Part shown: positions 44,806 to 52,458 of the stretch, piece after piece
Position numbering within the stretch: the first letter of the stretch is position 1
Layout of the letters: each line of letters starts with the position of its first letter
NCBI GenBank assembly: GCA_965221755.1
Contig: OZ244921.1
Span: forward strand, 1,364,001-1,428,000
DNA length: 64,000 nucleotides
Direction of reading: 5' to 3'
DNA from: Azophilus sp965221755
GTDB lineage: Bacteria > Pseudomonadota > Gammaproteobacteria > Pseudomonadales > Azotimanducaceae
Program-made: the position numbers and the translations under genes
The notes under the pieces: generated by a model
Database searches by the model: none
Seen by the model: the letters and a program-made list of their open reading frames with translations, nothing else
Told to the model about the DNA's origin: nothing

Positions 44806-45327
44806 TCAGCGAACTCGCCGGCTTGGCGGCAGTTGCGCCGGCCGACCTGCGGCTTGCTCCCGCGGCGCGTCCGGGCGGCCCGGCTGACGGGCGGGAGCTC
44901 GCGGGCGGCGGACTCCCGCCCCAGTTCCGGCGCTGCGGGCCTTGCTGCCCTTGTTCATCTCGTGGCGGCGCCGCACCTCGGCGATCAGGTCCTGGCTGGT
45001 GGGCGCGACCGGCGCCGCGGGCTCGGCGCCCGGCTGCGGCTGCGGGTCCGCCTCGGCCATGGCGGCGGCCTTGTCGCGGTCCTGGACGGCCGCGAAGAAC
45101 CGCGTCCGGAGGGAGCCGCGCCGGTCGTCGCACTCGTGGTTGAAGATGGCCACGGTGTGGCCGGTGATGTCGCCCTTTTCGGGGAAGTTCCGCCGCGACG
45201 CGTTCAGGCAGCCCTCGCCCCGGGCCAGGAGCAGTGCCGGGAGCGCCAGGCGCCATGTGAGCGGCCTCACCGGCCGCTCACATGGTTCGAGGGGGGGGGG
45301 GAGTATGGTGGAAGTGGTGCGGTTCAT
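44806..45327 (-). CDS. Hypothetical protein with a C11 tract after the start codon
   Basis: A 173-residue frame. ATG 45327 has AGGAG eight bases upstream. Codons 9-13 (L-P-P-P-L) contain a run of 11 C. A hydrophobic segment LTWRLALPALLLARGEGC follows, suggesting export or a lipoprotein. The core HTVAIFNHECDDRRGSLRTR and FFAAVQDRDKAAAMAEADPQ looks protein-like; the C-terminal 60 residues are Arg/Pro/Ala-rich and may be non-native. A 14-bp inverted repeat (45253-45266 and 45272-45285) sits next to the tract. No family is recognised. The design resembles the phase-variable start of the FN3 gene. Confidence 0.45.
   Translation of the reverse strand: MNRTTSTILPPPLEPCERPVRPLTWRLALPALLLARGEGCLNASRRNFPEKGDITGHTVAIFNHECDDRRGSLRTRFFAAVQDRDKAAAMAEADPQPQPGAEPAAPVAPTSQDLIAEVRRRHEMNKGSKARSAGTGAGVRRPRAPARQPGRPDAPREQAAGRPAQLPPSRRVR
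45253..45301. repeat. 14-bp inverted repeat next to a G11 tract
   Basis: CCATGTGAGCGGCC (45253-45266) and its perfect complement (45272-45285) with a 5-base spacer are followed after five bases by 11 consecutive G (45291-45301). Both lie within the first 25 codons of the minus-strand ORF. Confidence 0.75.
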
Positions 45328-45448
45328 GGCCGGGGCTCCTGTTTTCCTCTCCCGCTCGCGCTGTTCGCGCCCTTAGTTCAAGGCGTGGCCGCTGCTTGGC
45401 GACCACACTGCACTCAAAAGCGAACGGCACAACGATTCCGGGTCAAAC

Positions 45449-45491
45449 GCACATGCGAACCTTGGCCAGGGGCCAAGGTTCGCATGTGCGG
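45449..45491. repeat. 20-bp perfect inverted repeat at a REP-like element border
   Basis: Bases 45449-45468 and 45472-45491 are exact complements with a 3-base spacer. The right arm runs into the TGTGCGGG border of repeat copy 7, so the structure may mark how that copy inserted, or act as a terminator for neighbouring transcripts. Confidence 0.75.
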
Positions 45492-45578
45492 GCTTAAGAA
45501 ACATACCGGAATCTGATCTAAGCGACGAGCGCGGAGTTTCGCGCCAGCGAAACTCCATCCACGACCGTCAGGTCGCGC
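45486..45578 (+). repeat. REP-like double-hairpin repeat, copy 7
   Basis: Near-consensus plus-oriented copy 65 bases before tRNA-Met. Both hairpins are present. One base differs from the majority (CCACGACC for CCGCGACC). Confidence 0.9.
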
Positions 45579-45643
45579 GTTGACAGCTTTCCCCGGCGCC
45601 CGGAAAATTGCCCGCCTGTCGCCGCCGGACGGCAGCCTCAAGT

Positions 45644-45720
45644 GGCTAGGTAGCTCAGCCGGTTAGAGCGCAGGATTCATAATCCTGAGGTCGGGGGTTC
45701 GAGTCCCCCCCTAGCTACCA
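45644..45720 (+). tRNA. tRNA-Met (CAT anticodon)
   Basis: A full cloverleaf: acceptor GGCTAGG with CCTAGCT (first pair G-U), D arm with GCCGGTTAG, anticodon stem CAGGA/TCCTG and loop TTCATAA (CAT at 45678-45680), T arm GGGGG-TTCGAGT-CCCCC and encoded ACCA end. Overall sequence fits elongator Met better than initiator. tRNA-Ile2, which also carries a CAT anticodon modified to lysidine, is the alternative. Confidence 0.93.
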
Positions 45721-45788
45721 CTTCAACAAGCCTTCAGGCAGGGGCGTTCATGCAGAGCCAAAAAGGAATCCCCTGCAAGGACAAGCGG

Positions 45789-46334
45789 CTAGGAGCCCGA
45801 CTCCGCAGCGGCGAGGCATTGCAGGGCTTCGGCCACGGGCTCCCATCGATGGGCGCTCCTCCACCGCCTGGACTGCTCCTGCGCGACCGCAACGGTCACG
45901 CGATTGGCCTCGTGAATGAACCGCCTGCCCAGAAAGGGCGCGCCGAGCCTTGCGCCATCTGCTGACGTGCTCCTCGCCGTGGTGCGTCTCCAGGATGTAG
46001 CCGTTGAGGTCGGCCAGCAGCTGCTCGCTGACGCATTGGACCGGCTCGGTCTCCGGCTCGGCCGCCGCCTGCGCCATCCCCAGCTTGGCCAGCGCATCCG
46101 CCACCGGCCCCAGCGAACGGCCCAGTAGGCGTTCGGCATGGCCGCACGTCTCGGCGGCGTAGCCGCGAGTTCGATGAATTCATGGCTGCCGTCCGAACGC
46201 TGGCCTTGGCCGGAGACATCCGCGCCCGACGGCCCGGTTTGCGGAACCGAAGGCGAACCGGCATCCATGCTGTCCGTGGAAGCCTCGGCAGTGGTCGTTG
46301 GCTCTGAGGGGCAGGCTTCGGCGGGGTTTTTCAT
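45789..46334 (-). pseudogene. Frameshifted gene of unknown function
   Basis: Three segments in two minus-strand frames join into one plausible protein. Segment 1 starts at ATG 46334 (KNPAEACPSEPTTTAEAST) and ends near HEFIELA. Segment 2 is in another frame: AAETCGHAERLLGRSLGPVA, then DALAKLGMAQ and LLADLNGYILETHHGEEHVS. Segment 3 returns to the first frame: LGAPFLGRRFIHEANRVTVA, ending AEALQCLAAAESGS. Two compensating indels explain the pattern. The family is not recognised. A minor chance is sequencing error. Confidence 0.5.
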
Positions 46335-46417
46335 ATGGACCCGGACGATCGGACCGAATTCGGATACCAAAATTGTGTGCCTGTAATCCGAGTACCTCCC
46401 GTCGAACCTGACCTACG

Positions 46418-46476
46418 CAACGGGCGCGGAGTTTCGCGCCAGCGAAACCCCAAACGCACCCGCAAAGCGGGTGCGC
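46418..46476 (+). repeat. REP-like repeat variant, copy 8
   Basis: Keeps the GGAGTTTCGC-GCCA-GCGAAACCCC hairpin, but the second hairpin is replaced by CGCACCCGC-AAA-GCGGGTGCG, showing that the second hairpin is exchangeable. Confidence 0.75.
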
Positions 46477-46554
46477 GGGTGCGGAAAGATATCGGAATCC
46501 CGCCTGCCCGAAGAACGCCCGAAGAACGTCTTGGCCACCGTCGGCTACTGCGTT

Positions 46555-46884
46555 ATGCTGCCCAATCCCCCCATCGCCGAATGCGAGTTGGTCACAAGGC
46601 GGGACAGACGGGAGGAAATGTTCGGGCACATGAACGCCACCACCAGTGCCACGGCCTGCGCGGACACTGCCGCCCTGATGGACTTCGCCGACCGCAATCC
46701 GGCAGCGAAGGACGGCCCGGCAGGCTGCGTGGGCTGCCGCATGAGCGGCGCTTTGGCCTTCGTCGCTGCGGCGGCAACCTCCTTCCGCGGCGCAGGGAGC
46801 GCTGCAACGCCCATCGAATGGGGCCGCGCGTTCGCTGCCCGCATCAGCCGCAGGCCGAACGATCAGTGGACGGAACCGTTGTGA
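46555..46884 (+). CDS. Hypothetical small protein
   Basis: A 109-residue frame from ATG 46555. It includes EMFGHMNATTSATACADTAA and a CVGC motif in DGPAGCVGCRMSGALAFVAA. Its TGA overlaps the ATG of the membrane protein gene (TGATG), which argues for translational coupling and therefore for a real gene. No family is recognised and composition is Ala-rich, so it could also be chance open frame. Confidence 0.3.
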   Translation: MLPNPPIAECELVTRRDRREEMFGHMNATTSATACADTAALMDFADRNPAAKDGPAGCVGCRMSGALAFVAAAATSFRGAGSAATPIEWGRAFAARISRRPNDQWTEPL

Positions 46885-47558
46885 TGGTTCGCGTCCTATG
46901 GGTCGCCATCTCGGCCGTCGCGTTGATGGTTTGGGCAGGGCTCAGCATGCGTTGGCAAATCCAAGGGCGCTTGGATTGGATGCACGCGGTCTTCAGCCTG
47001 TTTTTCTCGATCAATCTGCTGATCTGCTATTGGGAGGCCTGCTTGTTCCTGCGCCGGTACTACATTGAGCGGCGTTTCGAGTTTTGGCGGGAGCGGCAGC
47101 GGAAAACCGGCCGGATTCCCGCTTTCGAGTTCCTGGCCACCCGAATTTCGCTGAAGCAAGTCTTCTCAACGACGGTATGGGCCGATGTGTGGGCGACCTA
47201 CTGCATGTATGACGCCTCCTTCTCCGACCGCCGGACCTATGGCTTCAACGTGGATACCGCCAACGGCTTCGCGACGCTCGTGCCCACCGCGCTCCTCTAT
47301 GCGGCGTTCACCGTCGGGTTCCTGCCCGCTGTGGTTGCGGGCATGATCGGGCTGATGCTCTTCTGGCAGTGGACTTACATGACGTCCGTGTACTTGTCCA
47401 GCTTCTTCATCGCTAAGCGGCACCGCCGCCTCAGCCGCAAGGAGCTGGCCATCGCCGTAGTGGCGGTCAATTCCCCGTGGATACTGTTTCCCCTGCTGGG
47501 GCTCCATGTCTCGGTCCGCCTGATTTTGGACGGCGATTACCGCATCCTGGGGCTGTGA
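46884..47558 (+). CDS. Orphan five-helix membrane protein
   Basis: A 224-residue integral membrane protein with five predicted helices: VLWVAISAVALMVWAGLSM, AVFSLFFSINLLICYWEACL, NGFATLVPTALLYAAFTVGF, VVAGMIGLMLFWQWTYMTSV and AVVAVNSPWILFPLLGLHVS. Between helices 2 and 3 lies a conserved-looking acidic/aromatic stretch TYCMYDASFSDRRTYGFNVD. The last helix carries N-x2-W-x3-P, the pattern of the catalytic tryptophan helix of EBP-type sterol isomerases, but the other EBP catalytic acids and histidine are not evident. It converges on the sterol operon (86 bases between stops). Function is unknown. Confidence 0.7.
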   Translation: MVRVLWVAISAVALMVWAGLSMRWQIQGRLDWMHAVFSLFFSINLLICYWEACLFLRRYYIERRFEFWRERQRKTGRIPAFEFLATRISLKQVFSTTVWADVWATYCMYDASFSDRRTYGFNVDTANGFATLVPTALLYAAFTVGFLPAVVAGMIGLMLFWQWTYMTSVYLSSFFIAKRHRRLSRKELAIAVVAVNSPWILFPLLGLHVSVRLILDGDYRILGL

Positions 47559-47644
47559 GGGGGTTGCGGACCCTGAGGGCCTGAACCCGAAAACGGAAGT
47601 CCTGAACCTGAAAAAAGGGCGAGTCGATCACCCCTTGGCGCGGG

Positions 47645-49003
47645 TCACGCCTTCTTGAAGCGCCAGCCATGCATCATGCGGCCAAAGAAGTTGAACCACT
47701 TTCCGGCCTCGGCGTCCTGAAACGGGTAGTCCGCGCCCAGCTGTCGGGCCGTCACCAAGCCGGACAGGAGGCAGTGCTCTTGGCTGTTGATCAGCGTGTG
47801 CGCTCCGCAATGCCAAGTGTGCCGCCGGCCTTGCACGAAGCGGAACAGATGCACCAGCAGCGCCACGTGGCGCACGTCATGCACGACGTGCTGGAACCAC
47901 CAGGTCTTGACGATCTTCTTGCTGTCAATCGGGTTGATTGGGTTGTAGGTCACTAGGCAGGGCTTGTCCGAGTGGTGCGCCCAAGGCTGCTGGTTGTGCA
48001 TGATGTAGGTGATTTCGTAGTTGTCGGGCCGCGCCCCGTACTGCTCGATGTGGTTGCTGCGGGTGGTCAGCGGCTCGGCGGCGTTGTCCGGCAGCACGCT
48101 GGCGTCGGAGTGGACGATGGCATGGTTGTGCAGTTCGCTCTCGTAGCGGATCGACGACAGCAGCCACGACTCAAAGAGGCTCGGCTTGTCCAGGGCCATC
48201 AGCGTCTGGTTGGCGTTGCAGGCGAACACCACCTCGTCGAACGTCTCCCGATTGCCCTGATCGTCCTCAACGATCACTTCAGATGCCAGCCGATGCACTT
48301 TGCGAACCGGCCGGTTGAGGTGGATCCGGTCTCGAAAGCCCGCCGACAGCTCTTCGTAAAGACGGCGGGTGCCGCCCTCCCAAGTCTGCATGGGGGTTGC
48401 CGAGACGATGTCGAAGAACTCCAAGTACCGGCAGAACAGCGAGGCCGGCATGTCGAACACGTTGGTGGCCATCAGGAAGTTGACGAACATGGGCTTGAGC
48501 ACCTTGTACCGGAAGTCGCCCGAGAACCGGCCGAAGTTGAGCACCGTGCCCATGCTGATGTAGTTGTAGGGGTTGAGGGCGTTGAGCAGCTTCGACCGCG
48601 TCTTGTTGAGCTGGGCAAACCACTGCAGGCGCTTCAGGAGCTTCTGGAACCTGTCGATCTCCGGCTGCAGCGCGCGGCCGATCTCGCTGTCCATGTCGTG
48701 GGCATAGAGCTCGCCGCGGTACTTCACGCTGTAGCTGAACCGGGTGGGGACGATGTCGATGCCGAACCGCTCCGCCAGCAGCATGATGTGGTGGTACATC
48801 GAGGGGATGCAGGCGGTCACCGAAATGTCGAACGGAACTGAGCTGCCGTCCTTCTGGGGCATGTCCGCGGTGATCGCGTTGCCGCCGATCTGGGATTGGG
48901 CCTCGAACAGCTGGAAGTCGAACCGATCGGGCTGTCGATGCAGCGCGTAGGCCACCCCCAGCCCCGACACCCCGCCGCCAACGATGGCTATCCTTTTTGG
49001 CAT
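47645..49003 (-). CDS. FAD-dependent oxidoreductase (COG2907/amine-oxidase-like), last gene of the sterol operon
   Basis: A 452-residue flavoprotein. The dinucleotide motif RIAIVGGGVSGLGVAYALHR ends in the acidic residue of FELFEAQSQIGGNA-like QLFEAQSQIGGNAI. The core FDISVTACIPSMYHHIMLLA, EGGTRRLYEELSAGFRDRIH and EVVFACNANQTLMAL match COG2907-type oxidoreductases related to phytoene desaturases and amine oxidases. The C-terminal GAHTLINSQEHCLLSGLVTA is the second FAD contact. It overlaps the end of the monooxygenase-cyclase gene by 16 bases and must be co-translated. A role in sterol desaturation or saturation (for example side-chain double bonds) is inferred from context only. Confidence 0.82.
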   Translation of the reverse strand: MPKRIAIVGGGVSGLGVAYALHRQPDRFDFQLFEAQSQIGGNAITADMPQKDGSSVPFDISVTACIPSMYHHIMLLAERFGIDIVPTRFSYSVKYRGELYAHDMDSEIGRALQPEIDRFQKLLKRLQWFAQLNKTRSKLLNALNPYNYISMGTVLNFGRFSGDFRYKVLKPMFVNFLMATNVFDMPASLFCRYLEFFDIVSATPMQTWEGGTRRLYEELSAGFRDRIHLNRPVRKVHRLASEVIVEDDQGNRETFDEVVFACNANQTLMALDKPSLFESWLLSSIRYESELHNHAIVHSDASVLPDNAAEPLTTRSNHIEQYGARPDNYEITYIMHNQQPWAHHSDKPCLVTYNPINPIDSKKIVKTWWFQHVVHDVRHVALLVHLFRFVQGRRHTWHCGAHTLINSQEHCLLSGLVTARQLGADYPFQDAEAGKWFNFFGRMMHGWRFKKA

Positions 49004-52000
49004 TCCCGCTCTCCGTTGTGCGTCAACTTGAATTTGTCAGGGGTCGGCGCCGAGCAAGCCCGCTTGTTGCCCAGCGGCGGCGCGGCGGCGGAATCCACGG
49101 GCTCCACGACCTGCTGCCGGGCCAAGCGCCGCCGTTCATACAGCCCCAGCGCATGCAACGGGAAATACTGCCGATAAAGGACGTAGTCCAAAAGCGCAGT
49201 GCGGAAGAAAACGCCCGCCATGTCCTGCCGCGGCCAGGATCCATCCGCGTTCTGCGCGTCGATCAGGTACTGCGCGCCGCGTGAAATTGCCATCCAGTTG
49301 GAGTCGCCGGCTTCCAGCAGCGCGATCAGCGCCCAAGCCGTTTGGATGACCTGGCTCTCCTCGTGGGCGACGTAGCGCCCGGTCAGGCAGCCGCTGTGGT
49401 GCTCCCCCCAGCCGCCGTCGTCCTGCTGGCGCTCCAACAGCCACTGGCAGGCCAAGCGCAAGGCCGGGTCGCCGGGAAGGGCGCCGGCGGCCAGCAGCCC
49501 CCGGATGCCGAAGAAGGTGCCGTAAATGAACTGCACGCCCCAGACGCCGCGCCAGGAGCCGTCGCTGGCTTGGTTTCGGCGAAGCCAAGCCCCGGCCCGC
49601 GACATGGCGTTGGCCGTGGATTGATCCACGGTCTCGGGAGCCTGCCGACGGCAGGCGGCCAAGGCGGCCAGGCAGGAGGCGGTGCATTCGACGTAGGACT
49701 GCTCCGTCATCGAGTCGCCAAACATCTCGGCGGGATTGATCCATTCGAGGCCCACTCGGGAGCGCCGCGCCTCATAGCTGCCGAAGCCGCCATCCCGGTT
49801 TTGGCCACGCAGCATGAATTGAATCGCCTCGCGCAGCGCCGTTGCGCTCAACGCCTCCGGGGCGGCGGCGATGATCCCCAGCACGGCTTCGGCGGTGCAG
49901 TCCGACACCGGCCACCCATGCCAAGCGCCGGGGAAACACCAGCCGCCCTTGGGATCGGCTCGATAGGCCTCACGAAATCCGTCAAAGCTCTCGGCGATCT
50001 GTTGACGGCCAAGAGCGTCAGCGCCTCTTCGGAGCGCTTCCGGCACGCCAGCCACCTGCGGGGCCGTCGCCAAGGCCTGCAGGGCGAACCCGGTGTCCCA
50101 AGAGGCGCTTCTGGCGCCCGTGATGCGGGTGCCCTGCGCCTCATCCTCCCAGATCCAGCCTTCCAGCTGGGCGATCGCCGCGCGGCAATCGGCATCTTCG
50201 GGATCCTGCAGCCAAACGGCAAGGACATTGAGGAAACCGCTGACCGGGGAGATGCTCGCATGGTTGGAACTGCGCATTTCCCAATGGATCTGCCGCATCA
50301 GGCCATCGACGCACCGCCTGCGAAGGCGCATGGGGTGAAGCCCCTCAAAGGCGCGGGCGACGCCGTACCCAGCCCGAAGCCACAGGCTGGGCCGGGCGTA
50401 GAGGTCGCCGTCGCGCAAGCGATTGCGGCTGGCGGCGAAATCGACGTTGGCAAACCCTTGCGGAAACAGCTCCTCCCGCAATGAGGCAATCAAGGGCGTC
50501 ACCGGCACTTGGAAGCGCTTCGAATAGACGGCCGCCATCGCTGCGTATATGAGCCGAGAGTGGCAGTACCAATTCGAAGGATGCAAGGGCATCCAGCGCG
50601 GCAGCCGCCACAGCTCCGGCGGCAGGGGGTTCACGCCCCGCCAATCCCAGAGATTCAGGAGCGCCAGCCAGAACTTTCCCCAACTGGGTATGGACGCCAC
50701 CTGCTCAGTCCGCAGAAAGCGCTTGGCCGGCTGGAGAAGCTCGTCATCCGCCGCAACGCCAAGCAGCCGGGCCGCCACGTAAACCAGCGCGGTGACGAAG
50801 AGGTAGGGTGCTGAGTGGGCATGCAGCCCCCAAAGCCCGCCCTCAAGCCGGGTTTGCTCGAACTGCCGCAGGATCAGCCGCCGCCGGTCCGCAGCCAGCG
50901 GCTCGCCGATGATGTGGTGCAGCATCACGTACTGCGCGGTGAGCATGGGGCACCAAACCATTTCGCCTTCCCAACCGCCTTGGTCGTCCTGCAGAGCCAG
51001 CAGGCGAGCGGCGGCGCTTTGCAGCGCGGCATCCGCTGCGACCGCCTTGCCGTGCCTTGCGTCGGTGGGCTGTCGCTGGCGAAGGCTGGATTGCAGGGAG
51101 GTCGGAAATGCGAAGGCCAGATCGCCGCGCGCCTGCTCGGCGGCCTCGTCGTCGCAGCCGCCTCGCTTGCGCAGTGCGCTTATGCCGCGCAGAAAGTGCC
51201 CGACGCGCATCACCAAGGCTCGGGCAATGTGGCGGGCATGGCGCTGCGTCAAGGTTGCATCGGATCGCACAAAGGGCGCGAGCGCGCCGCGCGCCACGAT
51301 CTTGTAGAACGTCAGGCCCAGCCGGGCGACGGACTTGTCCTCGCAAGCGAGCAATCGCATCGTTTGGTCCCGCATCCGGCGATTGGTGCGCCAGAGCTGG
51401 TAAACCGTTTTCCGCAGCGCCGATGACTCAAGTCGGTAATCGGCGAAGACCTCGTACAAACCCATGGCAAGCGTCTCGGGAGAGCGGATGTCCGCCAAGC
51501 GCTTGGCCGAGAACTCCTCAAAACCGCCCCCTTCGGCGAGCGCCAGCGCATCGCCCATGCCCAAGGTCATGCCGACCGCAGTCAGGGGATGGTAGTGCCC
51601 GGCCGCATCGCCGATCAGCACCCGGCGCGAAGTCCCGTACGTCACCCGAGGACGCAGCTCATTGGTGGCGGCTTGGAAATTGCGGGTGCGCAGCGCTTTG
51701 ATGAACCCCGCTTTGAGCGTTTCGGGCAGGAGGTTGGCGTAGGACTCCGAAAGCATGCTCGCCCGATCCTTGGGATTCCAGTGGTCCAAGGGAACGTCGG
51801 CAATGATGCGCACGCGATTGTCGCCGACGCGGAACAGCAAAATGGGGCCGGGGCCGCCCAGCAGCACGTGCCCGAAACCTTCAAAGGGCAACGTCTCGCC
51901 CTCAACCACGAGGCCGATCATCTGCGAGCAGGCCACGCGCTTGCCGTTCAAGCCCAAGGACTTGCGCACGATGGAAGCGCGTCCGTCGGCGCCGACGATG

Positions 52001-52458
52001 CGATCGGCCGACAACGACTCCAGCGCCCCATTCCTGGCAAAAGTGAGTTGGCCGTCCTCCACCGAGCGAACCCGCGCGCTGGTGTGGAAGTCCACCCCGG
52101 GCTCGTTGTCGATGGCGGCGCGCAGCTTCGCGATCAACGACTCGTGCTCGTAGGCCATGGCGACCGTCTCATCGGGGTAGCGCAGGATGATCGGTTCCGA
52201 ACGGTCTTCCGGAAACACCACGAAGCCATCGCGCCTGTTGCCGACCTGCTCCGCTTCGAGGTTGATCCCCAAATTGCGCAGGTTGCGCACGGCGGGCGGA
52301 TGCAGCCACTCCCCGGCCAATCGGGTCGCCGCCTTGGGATTGGCTTCAAGCAGAGCGACCCGGGCGCCCTTGCGGGCGTGGGCGAGGGCGCAAACGCTGC
52401 CCACTGGACCGGCGCCGACCACGGCAACGTCGTATGCTGGCAATGCGGCGCGGCTCAA
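48988..52458 (-). CDS. Squalene monooxygenase - oxidosqualene cyclase fusion
   Basis: One frame of 1156 residues. Residues 1-430 are a squalene epoxidase: FAD motif VAVVGAGPVGSVCALAHARK (about 12-31), IVGADGRASIVRKSLG (about 155) and LIGDAAGHYHPLTAVGMTLG (about 282), equivalent to the GD..N.RHPLTGGGM region. Residues 480-1120 are an oxidosqualene cyclase: HGWPVSDCTAEA with catalytic Asp about 853 (squalene-hopene cyclases have DxDD), MTEQSYVECTA, SWRGVWGVQFIYGTFFGIRG and several QW repeats (QNRDGGF, QASDGSW, QQDDGGW, QNADGSW). The Val before SDCTAE is lanosterol-synthase-like, and the His six residues before the Asp is cycloartenol-synthase-like. Start TTG 52458 overlaps the CYP51 stop (TTGA) after AAGGGAG; the frame is open to 52527. 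Normally these are two genes. Confidence 0.93.
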   Translation of the reverse strand: MSRAALPAYDVAVVGAGPVGSVCALAHARKGARVALLEANPKAATRLAGEWLHPPAVRNLRNLGINLEAEQVGNRRDGFVVFPEDRSEPIILRYPDETVAMAYEHESLIAKLRAAIDNEPGVDFHTSARVRSVEDGQLTFARNGALESLSADRIVGADGRASIVRKSLGLNGKRVACSQMIGLVVEGETLPFEGFGHVLLGGPGPILLFRVGDNRVRIIADVPLDHWNPKDRASMLSESYANLLPETLKAGFIKALRTRNFQAATNELRPRVTYGTSRRVLIGDAAGHYHPLTAVGMTLGMGDALALAEGGGFEEFSAKRLADIRSPETLAMGLYEVFADYRLESSALRKTVYQLWRTNRRMRDQTMRLLACEDKSVARLGLTFYKIVARGALAPFVRSDATLTQRHARHIARALVMRVGHFLRGISALRKRGGCDDEAAEQARGDLAFAFPTSLQSSLRQRQPTDARHGKAVAADAALQSAAARLLALQDDQGGWEGEMVWCPMLTAQYVMLHHIIGEPLAADRRRLILRQFEQTRLEGGLWGLHAHSAPYLFVTALVYVAARLLGVAADDELLQPAKRFLRTEQVASIPSWGKFWLALLNLWDWRGVNPLPPELWRLPRWMPLHPSNWYCHSRLIYAAMAAVYSKRFQVPVTPLIASLREELFPQGFANVDFAASRNRLRDGDLYARPSLWLRAGYGVARAFEGLHPMRLRRRCVDGLMRQIHWEMRSSNHASISPVSGFLNVLAVWLQDPEDADCRAAIAQLEGWIWEDEAQGTRITGARSASWDTGFALQALATAPQVAGVPEALRRGADALGRQQIAESFDGFREAYRADPKGGWCFPGAWHGWPVSDCTAEAVLGIIAAAPEALSATALREAIQFMLRGQNRDGGFGSYEARRSRVGLEWINPAEMFGDSMTEQSYVECTASCLAALAACRRQAPETVDQSTANAMSRAGAWLRRNQASDGSWRGVWGVQFIYGTFFGIRGLLAAGALPGDPALRLACQWLLERQQDDGGWGEHHSGCLTGRYVAHEESQVIQTAWALIALLEAGDSNWMAISRGAQYLIDAQNADGSWPRQDMAGVFFRTALLDYVLYRQYFPLHALGLYERRRLARQQVVEPVDSAAAPPLGNKRACSAPTPDKFKLTHNGERECQKG

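Noticed and set aside
45644..45720. Initiator tRNA-Met or tRNA-Ile2 identity
   Set aside because: The acceptor starts with G pairing to the 3' side, unlike initiator tRNA, and the body resembles elongator Met. Ile2 cannot be fully excluded.
48988..52458. Squalene-hopene cyclase (hopanoid pathway)
   Set aside because: The catalytic motif is DCTAE, not DxDD, and the N-terminal half is a squalene monooxygenase next to CYP51.
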